Of a stretch of DNA of 64,000 nt, positions 53,790 to 63,812 are shown in pieces; positions within the stretch are counted from its first letter, which is position 1; every line of letters begins with the position of its first letter. A program made the position numbers and the translations under genes. Below the pieces are notes generated by a model that worked only from the letters and a program-made list of their open reading frames with translations, had not been told where the DNA came from and did no database searches. Source of the stretch: Pseudomonas lutea (GTDB lineage Bacteria; Pseudomonadota; Gammaproteobacteria; Pseudomonadales; Pseudomonadaceae); contig NZ_JRMB01000002.1 of NCBI RefSeq assembly GCF_000759445.1, positions 1,054,001-1,118,000 of the forward strand, read 5' to 3'.

Positions 53790-56700
53790 CTACTTCTTGC
53801 CCTTCACCACCAACTGCGCCGGCGCGTCGCCCAGTGCCTGCCAGTTCGGCCGATACATCGACTCCACCTGCGGCGGCGGTACGCGGTACACGCCCGGCGT
53901 CACAGCCCGCGCCAGGTACAGCAGGTGCACGGTGTTGAAGCCTTCCAGGTCCACCGCAGCCACATAACGATCCCCGCGGAATTCCTGATGCTTGAGCCCG
54001 GCGTTTTCCATCGAGTCGCGCCACTGCTTCACGGACTCGCTGGCGTCCTCCAGGCTCGCCGCACTCTGCGCCAGGTTCTGGTTCTCGATCTCCAGACCCG
54101 CCGGCAGCAAATCCACCACTAATGCATCCGGCACGCGCTCCTTGGCCTTGATCTCCAGATGCACCAGAACCAACGCGCCGCTTTTCAAGGCGTTCAGGTT
54201 CAACGCTTCGCCGTCCATGCCGAGATAATCACGACGAATCGACAGGTTCTCGCCCCCGGCCGCGGGCGGTTGCGATGGATAACCGGAAATGGTCATCTGC
54301 TGATACAGCGTTTCGCCGCCGGTGTTCTGAACGGTCAATGGCGTGGCCAGCACTGAGCTGTCCAGCTTGACGCCTGGCTGGTCGTTGCTCAGCTCGCGAT
54401 TATTGCTGCCGCTGGTCAATGTCGCCGCCCATTTGGCTTCGGGCTTGCCGAGCAGGTCGCGGCCGGCGAGGAACAGCGAGTTGCGCTCCTGCGTCGACAG
54501 GTAGCGATTCGCCGCGACCTGATCGGACAGCGCAAACAGCCGCTCCTCGACCTTGTCCGGCGCCAGTTTGTTTTCTTCCAGCAGCGACAGAATCAGCGCC
54601 TGATCACGCAACGGGCTGCCGTAATCAGCGAGCCAGTCGTTGGCCTTGCGGCCCACCGCCAGCCCTGCAAGCAAGGCCTGATCGGCACGCGGTTTGTCGC
54701 CCATCTTCTCCAGCGCGATGGACAGCTGCACCAATGGCAGGCCCGAACGCGCGTCGCTACGACGGTCGAACAAACTGCGCAGCGCACCCAGTGGCGCTTG
54801 CTGGCTACGCGACAACACCAGACCGGCGTAAGCCTGCACAGCGAAGCGAGTGTGATCCGCGTTTTCGCTGTAATTGACCTCGATCTGATTACGCTCCTGC
54901 AAGTAACGCAGCAGCCGCTCGTTGGCCTTTTTCAGCGCGTCCGGTGGCACGGCAAAGCCCTGGTCGCGAGCGCGCAGCAGGAAGTCAGTGACATAAGCGG
55001 TCAGCCAGTACTCTTCCTCTCCGTCCGCCGCCCACAAGCCGAAGCTGCCGTTATAGCGCTGCATGCCAATCAGCCGCTCGATGCCCAGTTCAATCTTGCG
55101 CTTGCGCTCGGCGTCGGATTCGCCCTCCAGCCCCAGACGTTTCAGCGTCGCCGCGTCGGCATACAGTGACGGGTAAAGGCCGCTGGTGGTCTGTTCGAGA
55201 CAGCCATATGGGTAGGCTTTCAGCGCGCGGATCTGCTCGCCGAGATTCAGCGGCGGACGGCTCGACACCGACAGCAGCGCCTCGCGTCCTGCCGGCTCGA
55301 ACGCATCAAGCGCGCCTTCCGGCAGGTTCCAGGCCTGATCCTTAAGCACCGCGCGGTATTGCTTGAGCATCGCCGGGTATACAGGGCGCACGCCGATGGT
55401 CCATTCGCGGCTGAACGCCGGCAGGTTTTCGCCCGGCAGGTTTTCGCCCGGCAGATCCAGGCCGTTGACCGTGACCCGAATGACGCCCTGGCCGAAACCG
55501 CCCAGCGCCTTGACCGGAATCTGCAGCGTCGTGCGCTGACCCTGATTCAGGCTGACAGCCTTGGCGCCGTCGCCTTCGGCCAGACTCAACTGCCCATCGG
55601 CAACCACCTGCACGCTGAGTTTTTGCGCTTTGCCGGACAGGTTCGACAGGTCCAGCGCCAATTTGGTCTGATCACCGCCAGCAAGAAAACGCGGGGCTGA
55701 CAGCTCGGCAATCAACGGTGCCGCGACCACGGTTTTGGCCTCGGCCATGCCGTAGCGCTCATCGGTCCAGGCCTGGGCCATGATGCGCAGCTCACCGTTG
55801 AAATCCGGGATGTCGACGCTGACTTCCGCATCGCCCTGCTCGTTCAGGGTCACGGGCGCGCTTTGCAGTGCGACGATGGTGACGCTGGTTTCCGGGCGTT
55901 TGCCGCCTTTGGTCAGCGCTGCGTCGCCACCGAATGCCAGGCTGGCGAGACGGTTACGCCCGGCCTCGATCAGTTGGCCATAGATATCCAGCTGATCGGC
56001 GCCGTACTCCTTGCGCCCGAACAACGCGGCGAACGGGTCCGGCGTTGCGTATTCGGTGATATTCAGGATGCCCACGTCCACTGCCGCGACCAGCACATGC
56101 ACGTTCTTCGGAATCGTGCCGTCGGCGTTCTTCGCGTTGACCTTAAGCTTGAGCGGCTGCTTGGGCCGCATCTTCTCCGGGGCTGTCACGGTCAGCGCGA
56201 GCTTGCGCTGCGAGCGATCAAGCGGCAGGTGCAACACGCCCACGGCGCGCTTGGGCGTGACATTGGCCTTGCGCTCACCCGGACGAATCACCAGCGCGCT
56301 GACATACAAGTCGTGCCGAGCCCACTTTTTGTCCATCGGGATGTCGTAGGTTTTGCCTTCAGCGGGCACATCGATCTCTTGCCACCACAGCGGCCCCTCG
56401 CTCGACTCAACCAATAGATAACCCTTGCCCGCCGACGGCGGCGTCACCGTTACCTTAGCGGTATCGCCATCGGCATAGGCCGGCTTGTCCAGCGCCAGCT
56501 TGACCTGATCGGGACGCACGGCACCGCCTTCGGCGTTATCCTGCCAGCGATAACCGGCCCAGAAGCGCATGCTGCTGATCAGGCCCGTGGTTGGGTCCTC
56601 GACTTCAACGCGGTACGGGCCCCACTCCACTGGAAAGCTGATTTTCGCCGTCGAGCCCTTCTTCACGCTGAGGGTTTCTTCGGACAGATTGAGAAACTTC

Positions 56701-58727
56701 TCGTTGAAGTGGTAACTCCAGCCATCGCTGTCGGAGTAGTTCCAGTAGTAATCGCGGCGCTCACGGACCAGCCGCACCTTGAGGTTGTCGGCGGCCAGCT
56801 TGTTGCCCTGGGCGTCGGCCATCAGCACTTCGAACTCAACCGGGCCGTCACCGTCAGTGGCTTCGCCGTCGAACAATCCGCGCAGGCCCGGCATGGCGTC
56901 GGCAGGCCAGACCGGCTGGGTCAGACGCCGCGTGATCGGACGTCCACCCGACTCCTGCAGACTGGCCTGCAGCACCAGTTCCAGCGGTGAACGGGCCTTG
57001 GCCCACTGGCTGTCCATGCTCAGGTCGAGCTTGCCGTTGGCATCCAGGGTGCTGTCTTCGATTTCCAGATCCTGCTTGAGATCTTCTTCGGTCACCGAGC
57101 CAAACTGATAACCCGGCAGGCCAGGCACGGCTTCTCGCAGCGGGCGCACATACAGCTGACCGCTCAGGCGATTGCCCGACGCCGGCGCGCCGTAGAGGTA
57201 TCGCCCGGTAATCGCCACATCGAACGGCGCATCGGGGGCCAGCGGCGTGTCGCTGCCCTTGAGCTCCAGCGCCATACGCTCCGGCAGGAAGTCTTCAACC
57301 TGGAATTCATACAGCTGCGGCTTGCCGTCGCCCAAGTCGAAGACCAGTTGCCAGCGACCCGTCGGCGCTTCCTCCGACAGCTGCAATTGATATTGGTACA
57401 GCCCGCTGGCGTCAGCGTCCCACACGAATTTGCGACTGATCTGCTCGTCAGGGCGACGCACTTCAACGGTGATCGGCTGGGGCTTGACGCTCTTGCCGTC
57501 GCTGTCACGCAGCAAGCCGTTGAGCAGCACCACTTCGCCCGGGCGATAGAGATCGCGTGGGCCGAAGATGAAGAATTGCAGCGGGTGCGCCTTGGGGCCA
57601 GTGATGTCGAATTCGGCCAGATCCAGCGCGGCACTGTTCAGGCGCAGCATGCTGGTTTGCTCGCCCTGATGCGCCAACAGCACCTCAGCCTTGGCCGGCA
57701 GTGGCAGTTCGGCGTGGCCGGCGTTGTCAGTCTTGCCCTGCCCGATCACGCGGCCCTTCTCGTCATACAGCTCGACGTCGACGCCGCTCAGGGCTTTGCC
57801 GCCTTCGAGCGCCTGGGTGAATACGTCCAGTCGGTTGGCATAGCGGTGAGCTGACAGGCCGATGTCGCTGAGGGTGAACAGCGTCGCAGGCTGCGTGTAG
57901 TTGTAAGTCCCCGACGCGCGCATCACCGCCAGGTAAACGCCCGGCTGTTGCAGCGGTTTGAGGCCCGAGATCGGCAGCAGAACGGTTTCGCGTGTGTTGC
58001 GCGCAGGGTTCAGGTCGAAACGGCCGCTGTAGACCAGATCGGCCAGGGGCAGCAGCTCTTTGGACTGGTAACTCTCGAGACTGGACGAGCCCTCCCACGA
58101 GCCGAGAAACGCAGGCAGCGACTCGGGCTTGATGCGGAAGAATTCGACGTCAACCTTGTCGACATTCAGCGCGATGACTGGAAGGCCCTCGGCCAAACGT
58201 GTCGGCAGCAGGCTGCCGCGACTGGCGAAGCCCACGGTTGCCTGCAGGTCAGCCGTTTCCAGCCGCGCGGAATATTCGGCTGCGAGGGCATTGTTGTTCA
58301 CTGCCAACAGCCCCGGATCAATGGTCAGCACCAGCTTGCGCTTGGGCTCGAGGTGACGAAGCCGCAGCTCCATGAGATTGTCGGAAAGCTCCCAGGCGCC
58401 ATCCACCTTGCCATCCTTGCTGTCGACCAGGTGCAGCTTTTCAGCGAACTTCTGGTCTGGGTTCAGTGGCACCGAAAAACTCAACGACAGCGTGCTGGCG
58501 CCATCAAGCTGAACTTCCGAGACGTCCACCACCGTCAACTCACGCCCGGCGTAACGCTTGCTTAGCGCAGGAATGTCCACCGCAGGCTTGGGCTTGGCAT
58601 CGGGGCCCGGTTGCGCAGCTGTAGCAGCCGGCGACGCGGGGACAGGCGCGGGTTTATCGGAAGTAGAGGAATCGCAGGCACTGAGCAGTACCAGCGCGCA
58701 GGCCAGGAACAATCCTTTGTTTAGCAT
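53790..58727 (-). CDS. Bacterial alpha-2-macroglobulin lipoprotein (YfhM-like)
   Basis: A 1645-residue periplasmic protease-trap protein. The signal peptide MLNKGLFLACALVLLSAC ends in a lipobox, so it is anchored in a membrane; a Pro/Ala linker follows. MG domains make up most of the first 1100 residues. The thioester motif YGCLEQTTSGLYPSLYADAA (Cys in CLEQ) is near residue 1174, followed by the alpha/alpha toroid. A five-residue duplication, PGENLPGENLP, is near residue 1090. It is thought to trap invading proteases, with PBP1C repairing peptidoglycan; the pair is a known functional neighbourhood. Length and order match the family. Confidence 0.95.
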   Translation of the reverse strand: MLNKGLFLACALVLLSACDSSTSDKPAPVPASPAATAAQPGPDAKPKPAVDIPALSKRYAGRELTVVDVSEVQLDGASTLSLSFSVPLNPDQKFAEKLHLVDSKDGKVDGAWELSDNLMELRLRHLEPKRKLVLTIDPGLLAVNNNALAAEYSARLETADLQATVGFASRGSLLPTRLAEGLPVIALNVDKVDVEFFRIKPESLPAFLGSWEGSSSLESYQSKELLPLADLVYSGRFDLNPARNTRETVLLPISGLKPLQQPGVYLAVMRASGTYNYTQPATLFTLSDIGLSAHRYANRLDVFTQALEGGKALSGVDVELYDEKGRVIGQGKTDNAGHAELPLPAKAEVLLAHQGEQTSMLRLNSAALDLAEFDITGPKAHPLQFFIFGPRDLYRPGEVVLLNGLLRDSDGKSVKPQPITVEVRRPDEQISRKFVWDADASGLYQYQLQLSEEAPTGRWQLVFDLGDGKPQLYEFQVEDFLPERMALELKGSDTPLAPDAPFDVAITGRYLYGAPASGNRLSGQLYVRPLREAVPGLPGYQFGSVTEEDLKQDLEIEDSTLDANGKLDLSMDSQWAKARSPLELVLQASLQESGGRPITRRLTQPVWPADAMPGLRGLFDGEATDGDGPVEFEVLMADAQGNKLAADNLKVRLVRERRDYYWNYSDSDGWSYHFNEKFLNLSEETLSVKKGSTAKISFPVEWGPYRVEVEDPTTGLISSMRFWAGYRWQDNAEGGAVRPDQVKLALDKPAYADGDTAKVTVTPPSAGKGYLLVESSEGPLWWQEIDVPAEGKTYDIPMDKKWARHDLYVSALVIRPGERKANVTPKRAVGVLHLPLDRSQRKLALTVTAPEKMRPKQPLKLKVNAKNADGTIPKNVHVLVAAVDVGILNITEYATPDPFAALFGRKEYGADQLDIYGQLIEAGRNRLASLAFGGDAALTKGGKRPETSVTIVALQSAPVTLNEQGDAEVSVDIPDFNGELRIMAQAWTDERYGMAEAKTVVAAPLIAELSAPRFLAGGDQTKLALDLSNLSGKAQKLSVQVVADGQLSLAEGDGAKAVSLNQGQRTTLQIPVKALGGFGQGVIRVTVNGLDLPGENLPGENLPAFSREWTIGVRPVYPAMLKQYRAVLKDQAWNLPEGALDAFEPAGREALLSVSSRPPLNLGEQIRALKAYPYGCLEQTTSGLYPSLYADAATLKRLGLEGESDAERKRKIELGIERLIGMQRYNGSFGLWAADGEEEYWLTAYVTDFLLRARDQGFAVPPDALKKANERLLRYLQERNQIEVNYSENADHTRFAVQAYAGLVLSRSQQAPLGALRSLFDRRSDARSGLPLVQLSIALEKMGDKPRADQALLAGLAVGRKANDWLADYGSPLRDQALILSLLEENKLAPDKVEERLFALSDQVAANRYLSTQERNSLFLAGRDLLGKPEAKWAATLTSGSNNRELSNDQPGVKLDSSVLATPLTVQNTGGETLYQQMTISGYPSQPPAAGGENLSIRRDYLGMDGEALNLNALKSGALVLVHLEIKAKERVPDALVVDLLPAGLEIENQNLAQSAASLEDASESVKQWRDSMENAGLKHQEFRGDRYVAAVDLEGFNTVHLLYLARAVTPGVYRVPPPQVESMYRPNWQALGDAPAQLVVKGKK

Positions 58728-58866
58728 GAGGCACTCATTTGGACGGCAGCGATGAGGGAGCAGAAGTTATAGCACCGCTTTGGCAATCGTAAAGCGCGGC
58801 GCGCACATAGACCGTGGGTTTGTGTGTTTGTTCTCGCTACACTCGCGCGCTTGCCCGGGAGCCTTC

Positions 58867-60207
58867 ATGTCCAACTTCTTCAACGACTGGCGCCAGCGCG
58901 CGACGCATCGGCAGGTGTGGGCGCTGGCCGCACCCATGATCCTGTCGAATATCTCCGTGCCGCTGGTTTCGCTGGTCGACAGCACGGTCATCGGTCACTT
59001 GCCCCACGCTCACCAATTGGGCGCCGTGGCCGTGGGTGGCACGCTTTACAGTTTTCTCGCCTGGGCCATGGGCTTCCTGCGCATGGGCACCACCGGCTTC
59101 GCCGCCCAGGCTGCCGGGCGCAACGATGGCGCGGCGCTGCGGCAGGTGCTGTTGCAGGGTTTGTCGCTGGCGCTGGGATTCTCCGTGCTGCTGGGTCTGA
59201 TCGGTCTGCCATTCCAGCACCTGGCGCTGGAGATGATGCAACCCTCCGCTGATCTCAACGACCTGACCCGGGACTTCTTCCACACGCGGCTGTTCGGGTT
59301 GCCAGCGGCATTGGCGAGTTACGCGCTGGTGGGCTGGTTCCTTGGGCTGCAAAACGCAAGGGCGCCGTTGGCGATTCTGCTGACCACCAACCTGGTCAAC
59401 ATTGCCCTGAACCTGTGGTTCGTTATCGGCCTGGACTGGGGCGTGGTCGGCAGCGCGCGGGCATCGGTTATCGCCGAATGGACTGGCGCACTGCTCGGGC
59501 TCGCCCTTACCCACCGAGGCTTGCGCAGGTACCCGGGACAGCTGGCATTGTCTGCGCTTAAACGCTGGCAGAGCTGGCGACCGCTGCTCACAGTCAACCG
59601 AGATATCTTCATTCGCAGCCTGATCCTGCAATCGGTGTTCTTTTTGATCACCGTTCAAGGCGCTCGCTTGGGCGATGCCACGGTGGCCGCCAACGCACTG
59701 CTGCTCAACGGTCTGCTGCTCATGGCCCACGCGCTGGACGGCTTGGCGCACGCCGTTGAAGCCCTCTGTGGACACGCGATTGGCGCACGGGATCGCGAGG
59801 CATTGCGGCGCTCGCTCAACGTCTCCGCAGGCTGGTCGCTGATTTGCAGCGTCGCGTTTGTGGGGCTGTTTCTGCTCGGCGGGCGCCTGTTCATCGAGAT
59901 GCAGACCGACATCACCGCAGTGCGTGACATCGCCTTCGTTTATCTGCCTTACCTCGCCGTGCTGCCCTGTGTGGCGGTCTGGAGTTATCTGCTCGACGGT
60001 CTGTTCATCGGCGCCACCCGCGCTCGCGAGATGCGCAACGCGATGATCGTCACGGCACTGATCACCGCACCGTTCGCCTGGCTGGCGAGCGGCTTCGGCA
60101 ATCACGGGTTGTGGCTGGTGTTTCTGCTGTTCATGGCATCAAGGGCGCTGACGTTGGGGTATCTGGCCAGAGGCTTGAATCGCAGCGGCGGATGGTTCAA
60201 TGGCTGA
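58867..60207 (+). CDS. MATE-family efflux transporter (DinF-like)
   Basis: A 446-residue 12-helix multidrug and toxin extrusion protein. MSNFFNDWRQRATHRQVWAL is cytoplasmic, then AAPMILSNISVPLVSLVDST starts helix 1. GTTGFAAQAAGRNDGAALRQ and the repeat-half DGLAHAVEALCGHAIGARDR are typical of the DinF group. The ATG at 58867 gives the family N-terminus; the 29 codons upstream are not conserved-looking. Likely a cation-coupled drug exporter; substrate unknown. Its end overlaps the convergent hydrolase gene by 11 bp. Confidence 0.92.
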   Translation: MSNFFNDWRQRATHRQVWALAAPMILSNISVPLVSLVDSTVIGHLPHAHQLGAVAVGGTLYSFLAWAMGFLRMGTTGFAAQAAGRNDGAALRQVLLQGLSLALGFSVLLGLIGLPFQHLALEMMQPSADLNDLTRDFFHTRLFGLPAALASYALVGWFLGLQNARAPLAILLTTNLVNIALNLWFVIGLDWGVVGSARASVIAEWTGALLGLALTHRGLRRYPGQLALSALKRWQSWRPLLTVNRDIFIRSLILQSVFFLITVQGARLGDATVAANALLLNGLLLMAHALDGLAHAVEALCGHAIGARDREALRRSLNVSAGWSLICSVAFVGLFLLGGRLFIEMQTDITAVRDIAFVYLPYLAVLPCVAVWSYLLDGLFIGATRAREMRNAMIVTALITAPFAWLASGFGNHGLWLVFLLFMASRALTLGYLARGLNRSGGWFNG

Positions 60208-61090
60208 CCGAGACGCTTGATACCTGAGCCTGATCCTGGGCGTGAATAAACGCTACGACTTCTTCCAGCACCGGCGCAAGGCTGCGTAACGGCCGGGCAA
60301 ATGCTCCCACCAGCGTGCGATGGGTGGTGCGTGAGAAATACACCTCGCGCACTGACACGCCCTGAGCGCGCAAACCAATGGCCATGCCCCCCGTGTTGCG
60401 TTGCGGGTTCACTTCCGTATCGTCCACCGAAGCGATCAGCAGCGCAGGCGGTGACGTTGCGCTGACATGGTTGATCGGCTGGGAGTCAGGTGGCGAATTC
60501 GGGAAGTAGAACACTGGCTTCACCTCCGCGTCTTCGATAGGCAGAAAATCATAGGGCCCGGCCAGACCGATCCAGCCCTTGATGATGGAAGGCGTCGCAC
60601 CCGCCGTCGCCAGCCATCGCGGATCGAGGGCCAGCATCGCCGCGTTATACGCCCCGGCACTGTGGCCCATCACATACAATTTCCCCGGGTCACCGCCAAA
60701 CTGACGAATGTGCCCGCGTGTCCAGACAACCGCCTGGGCGCTGTCCTGCAGCAGCTCCTGGTAATGCACTTGTGGGTACAGCCGGTAATCGGCAAGCACA
60801 GCAACGATGCCCCGTGACGCGAGCGCTTCACCGACAAAGGCGTAGTCACCCCGCGATCCGCTGATCCAGCTGCCGCCGTAAAAGAACACGACAACGGGCG
60901 CATCCGCAGCGGCGTCTTTGGGCGTGTAGACATCGAGTTTATTGCGCGGGTCAGGGCCGTACGCCAGATCGGACACTCTGCTGAACGTGGTGCCTGGGGT
61001 AAATGCGTTAAGCACCTTCAGCGGCGAGCAGGCCATCAACAAAACCATCAGCCCGGCGGTGAACACTGATTTGAGCGCCAGTTTGGTCAT
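60197..61090 (-). CDS. Alpha/beta hydrolase lipoprotein (carboxylesterase-like)
   Basis: A 297-residue lipoprotein with lipobox LMAC (MTKLALKSVFTAGLMVLLMA then C) and a BD-FAE/esterase-type alpha/beta hydrolase fold. It shows the oxyanion FFYGGSWISGSRGDY, catalytic Ser in VMGHSAGAYNAAMLALDPRW, Asp in SVDDTEVNP and His in TTHRTLVG. It hydrolyses an ester at the membrane by family analogy; substrate unknown. It converges on the MATE gene with overlap. Confidence 0.88.
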   Translation of the reverse strand: MTKLALKSVFTAGLMVLLMACSPLKVLNAFTPGTTFSRVSDLAYGPDPRNKLDVYTPKDAAADAPVVVFFYGGSWISGSRGDYAFVGEALASRGIVAVLADYRLYPQVHYQELLQDSAQAVVWTRGHIRQFGGDPGKLYVMGHSAGAYNAAMLALDPRWLATAGATPSIIKGWIGLAGPYDFLPIEDAEVKPVFYFPNSPPDSQPINHVSATSPPALLIASVDDTEVNPQRNTGGMAIGLRAQGVSVREVYFSRTTHRTLVGAFARPLRSLAPVLEEVVAFIHAQDQAQVSSVSVSH

Positions 61091-61140
61091 GGTTCATGCT
61101 CCTGAAACAATGAATGACACCTTACTGTGCAGACAAACGA

Positions 61141-61166
61141 AAACGGGCCACCAGGGCCCGTTTTTG
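61141..61166 (-). terminator. speA terminator
   Basis: AAACGGGCC and GGCCCGTTTTT arms around a short loop, 16 nt after the speA stop; on the minus strand the stem is followed by TTTTCG. Confidence 0.85.
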
Positions 61167-61181
61167 AGAGGTGCTACATCA

Positions 61182-63095
61182 TCACGACGACAGGTAGGAC
61201 GACCGCGTCAGGCCCAGACGCAGCGCATCCAGGAACTGGGTACGTTCGCGCGGGGTGATCTTGGCGCTGGCAACTTTGTCCCGGTAGTGGGTCATCAGCT
61301 CTTCGGGCGACAAATGCACGTAACGCAGCATGTCTTCGATGGTGTCGTGGGTTTCGATCCCGGCGGAATACGCGCTGCCATCCTGGTTCTGATAGATATT
61401 CACCGAGTCGGTGTCACCGAACAGGTTATGCATGTCACCCAGAATCTCCTGATAGGCACCGACCAGGAACACGCCCAGCAGGTAATCCTCGCCCTCGTTC
61501 AACGAGTGAACCGGCAGGCTGGTTTCGATGCTCTGCTCGTCGACGTACTGATTGATCTTGCCGTCGGAGTCGCAGGTCAGGTCTTGCAGCACGGCGCGAC
61601 GCAGTGGCTCTTCGTCCAGACGATGCAGCGGAATGATCGGCAGCACCTGATCAATCGCCCAGGTATCCGGCAGGCTCTGGAACACCGAGAAGTTGCAGAT
61701 GTACTTGTCAGCGAGCTTGTCATTGAGCTCGTCGAGCACCTGACGATGAGAACGCTGACGCGCCTTCAACGAGTTGTGCAATCGGCGGCACACCGCGAAG
61801 TAACACTGCTCGCCCAAGGCCTTCTGCGCCAGGGTGATCTTGCCGTCCGAGTACTGGGAAGCGATGTCGCTCATGTAGTGGGTGGCGCGCCAGTAGGTCT
61901 CGGTGACCATTTCAATGTCAGTCGGACCCAACAGGTCGATCAGCCATTGCAGCGTTTCGGGCAGGCTTTCCTTGTCGGTGATTTCCGGCACTTCGTCGTT
62001 GTGACGCTCGACGTCAGTGACCTGAATCACCAGCATGGCGTGGTGCGCGGTCAGCGAGCGGCCACTCTCCGAGAAGATATGCGGATGCGGCAAGCCCTGC
62101 GCATCACAGAACTCCTTGAGCATCCCGACCACTACACCGGCGTAGTCGTCCATGTCGTAGTTGATCGAACTGGCGTTGCGCGAGTGCGTGCCGTCGTAAT
62201 CGACACCCAGACCGCCGCCGACGTCAATGTGATCGACCGGCAAGCCGAGGTTGCGCAATTCGCCGTAATAACGGATCGCTTCCTTGAAGCCGTGCTGATA
62301 GTCGGCCAGGTTGGCGATCTGCGAGCCCATGTGAAAGTGCAGCAGACGTATGCCCTGATCGAGCCCAGCCTTGGTGAAACGGTCGACGACCGACAGCAAC
62401 TGTGCAGCGGACAGCCCGAATTTGGACTTCTCGCCACCTGTATCGGCCCACTTGCTTGAGGCCAGCGAAGACAGACGCACGCGCAGACCCACCTGCGGGG
62501 CAACCTTCAGCTCGGCGGCTTCTTCAATGACCAGTTCGACTTCGGATTCTTTCTCGATGACGATGAATACGTTGTGACCCAGCTTTTGACCCATGAGGGC
62601 CAAGCGAATGAACTCGCGATCCTTATAGCCGTTGCAGACGATCGTGCCACCCTTGGGCGCCAGGGCCAGCACGGCCATCAGCTCAGGCTTGGAGCCGGCC
62701 TCCAGACCAATGGAAACGTTTTGCGTGGCGATGATGTTCTCAACCACCGCCTCCTGCTGGTTAACCTTGATCGGGTACAGCGCGGTGTATTTGCTCTGGT
62801 ATTCCAGACGGGCGATGTTCTCGTCGAACGCACCGGTCAACTGACGAACGCGGTCCTGCAGAATGTCAGGGAAGCGCACCAGCAATGGCAGGGACAAGCC
62901 GCTCTTGCGCAACTGATCGACCTGCTCGTAAAGATCGATGGGTGAGCTGTTCGGCCCATTGGGACGAACCTCAACGCGGCCGGCTTCATTGATTGCGAAA
63001 TAACCGGCCCCCCAATGACGGATCCCGTAGACACTGCGGCTGTCCGCCACGGTCCATTGGCTGCCATCGTCTTTGCGTGTGCGTCGTACGGACAT
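61182..63095 (-). CDS. speA: Biosynthetic arginine decarboxylase SpeA
   Basis: A 637-residue PLP-dependent fold III decarboxylase making agmatine from arginine for polyamine synthesis. The PLP lysine is K110 in [16 protein letters not shown]. Other motifs are [25 protein letters not shown] and [14 protein letters not shown] 63095 has AGGGGA upstream; a TTG one codon before is also in frame. Located next to a SUI1 factor and a Nudix gene as in other Pseudomonas. Confidence 0.96.
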   Translation of the reverse strand: MSVRRTRKDDGSQWTVADSRSVYGIRHWGAGYFAINEAGRVEVRPNGPNSSPIDLYEQVDQLRKSGLSLPLLVRFPDILQDRVRQLTGAFDENIARLEYQSKYTALYPIKVNQQEAVVENIIATQNVSIGLEAGSKPELMAVLALAPKGGTIVCNGYKDREFIRLALMGQKLGHNVFIVIEKESEVELVIEEAAELKVAPQVGLRVRLSSLASSKWADTGGEKSKFGLSAAQLLSVVDRFTKAGLDQGIRLLHFHMGSQIANLADYQHGFKEAIRYYGELRNLGLPVDHIDVGGGLGVDYDGTHSRNASSINYDMDDYAGVVVGMLKEFCDAQGLPHPHIFSESGRSLTAHHAMLVIQVTDVERHNDEVPEITDKESLPETLQWLIDLLGPTDIEMVTETYWRATHYMSDIASQYSDGKITLAQKALGEQCYFAVCRRLHNSLKARQRSHRQVLDELNDKLADKYICNFSVFQSLPDTWAIDQVLPIIPLHRLDEEPLRRAVLQDLTCDSDGKINQYVDEQSIETSLPVHSLNEGEDYLLGVFLVGAYQEILGDMHNLFGDTDSVNIYQNQDGSAYSAGIETHDTIEDMLRYVHLSPEELMTHYRDKVASAKITPRERTQFLDALRLGLTRSSYLSS

Positions 63096-63278
63096 CAAAG
63101 TCCCCTATAGAAAAGTCATAAAGCCCCGGCCTGACCGGCTGGGCGCAGTGTAGAGCGTGGAAATGACGGTTTGGCGCCTGCTCGCCATGGGGCAATAGAC
63201 CCGCATTGCGCAGCAGAGTTTGCATGGGTGACTGCGGCCAGACCGACGACATAAATCAAAGGGCTTGAAACCGATGGC

Positions 63279-63650
63279 TCAACCGCCGGACTTCTTGGCC
63301 TTGAAGCCCTGCTTCACCAGTTCGGCCAGCAAGGTTTCAACGTGATCGCCTTGAATCTCGATGACCCCCTCCTTGAGCGCGCCGCCGGTGCCGCAACGAC
63401 GTTTGAGCGTGGTCGCGAGCTCCTTGAGCGCGTCCTCGGCAAGCGGGACGCCTGTGATGGTGGTCACGGTTTTGCCGCCACGGCCTTTGCTTTCGCGGCG
63501 CACGCGAGCAATGCCATCACCTTGCGGAATGAGTGTGCTCTTGCAGACGCAGGCATCGACAGGCTGACGGCAGTCGGGACAATGCCGACCTGCATCGGTT
63601 GAAAACACCAGGCCGCCGAGTGCGGCGAAGGATGCGGCTTTTTTGGCCAC
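63279..63650 (-). CDS. yciH: SUI1/YciH-family translation initiation factor-like protein
   Basis: A 123-residue SUI1-domain protein. GTG 63650 is chosen (AAGAGGA 6-7 nt upstream), giving MAKKAASFAALGGLVFSTDA; the earlier in-frame ATG at 63710 has no such site. A cysteine pair motif HCPDCRQPVDACVC near residue 25-37 suggests a zinc site. Then GIARVRRESKGRGGKTVTTI and RRCGTGGALKEGVIEIQGDH form the eIF1-like core. Possible role in start-codon fidelity; unproven in Pseudomonas. Confidence 0.9.
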   Translation of the reverse strand: MAKKAASFAALGGLVFSTDAGRHCPDCRQPVDACVCKSTLIPQGDGIARVRRESKGRGGKTVTTITGVPLAEDALKELATTLKRRCGTGGALKEGVIEIQGDHVETLLAELVKQGFKAKKSGG

Positions 63651-63812
63651 CGGCAATCCTCTTGTTGAGGAGCGAAGTCTGGCCGACGGGAGCCGACCGC
63701 GAAGCCCCACTCAGGCAGGGGCGGCGCTACCGGATCGCTAGGCGGTCCGGCGTGAAAAGTCGCGCAGTGTAACGGCAAAAGGCGCAGTTGCTAAGTGCAA
63801 ATATGCGCCAAT

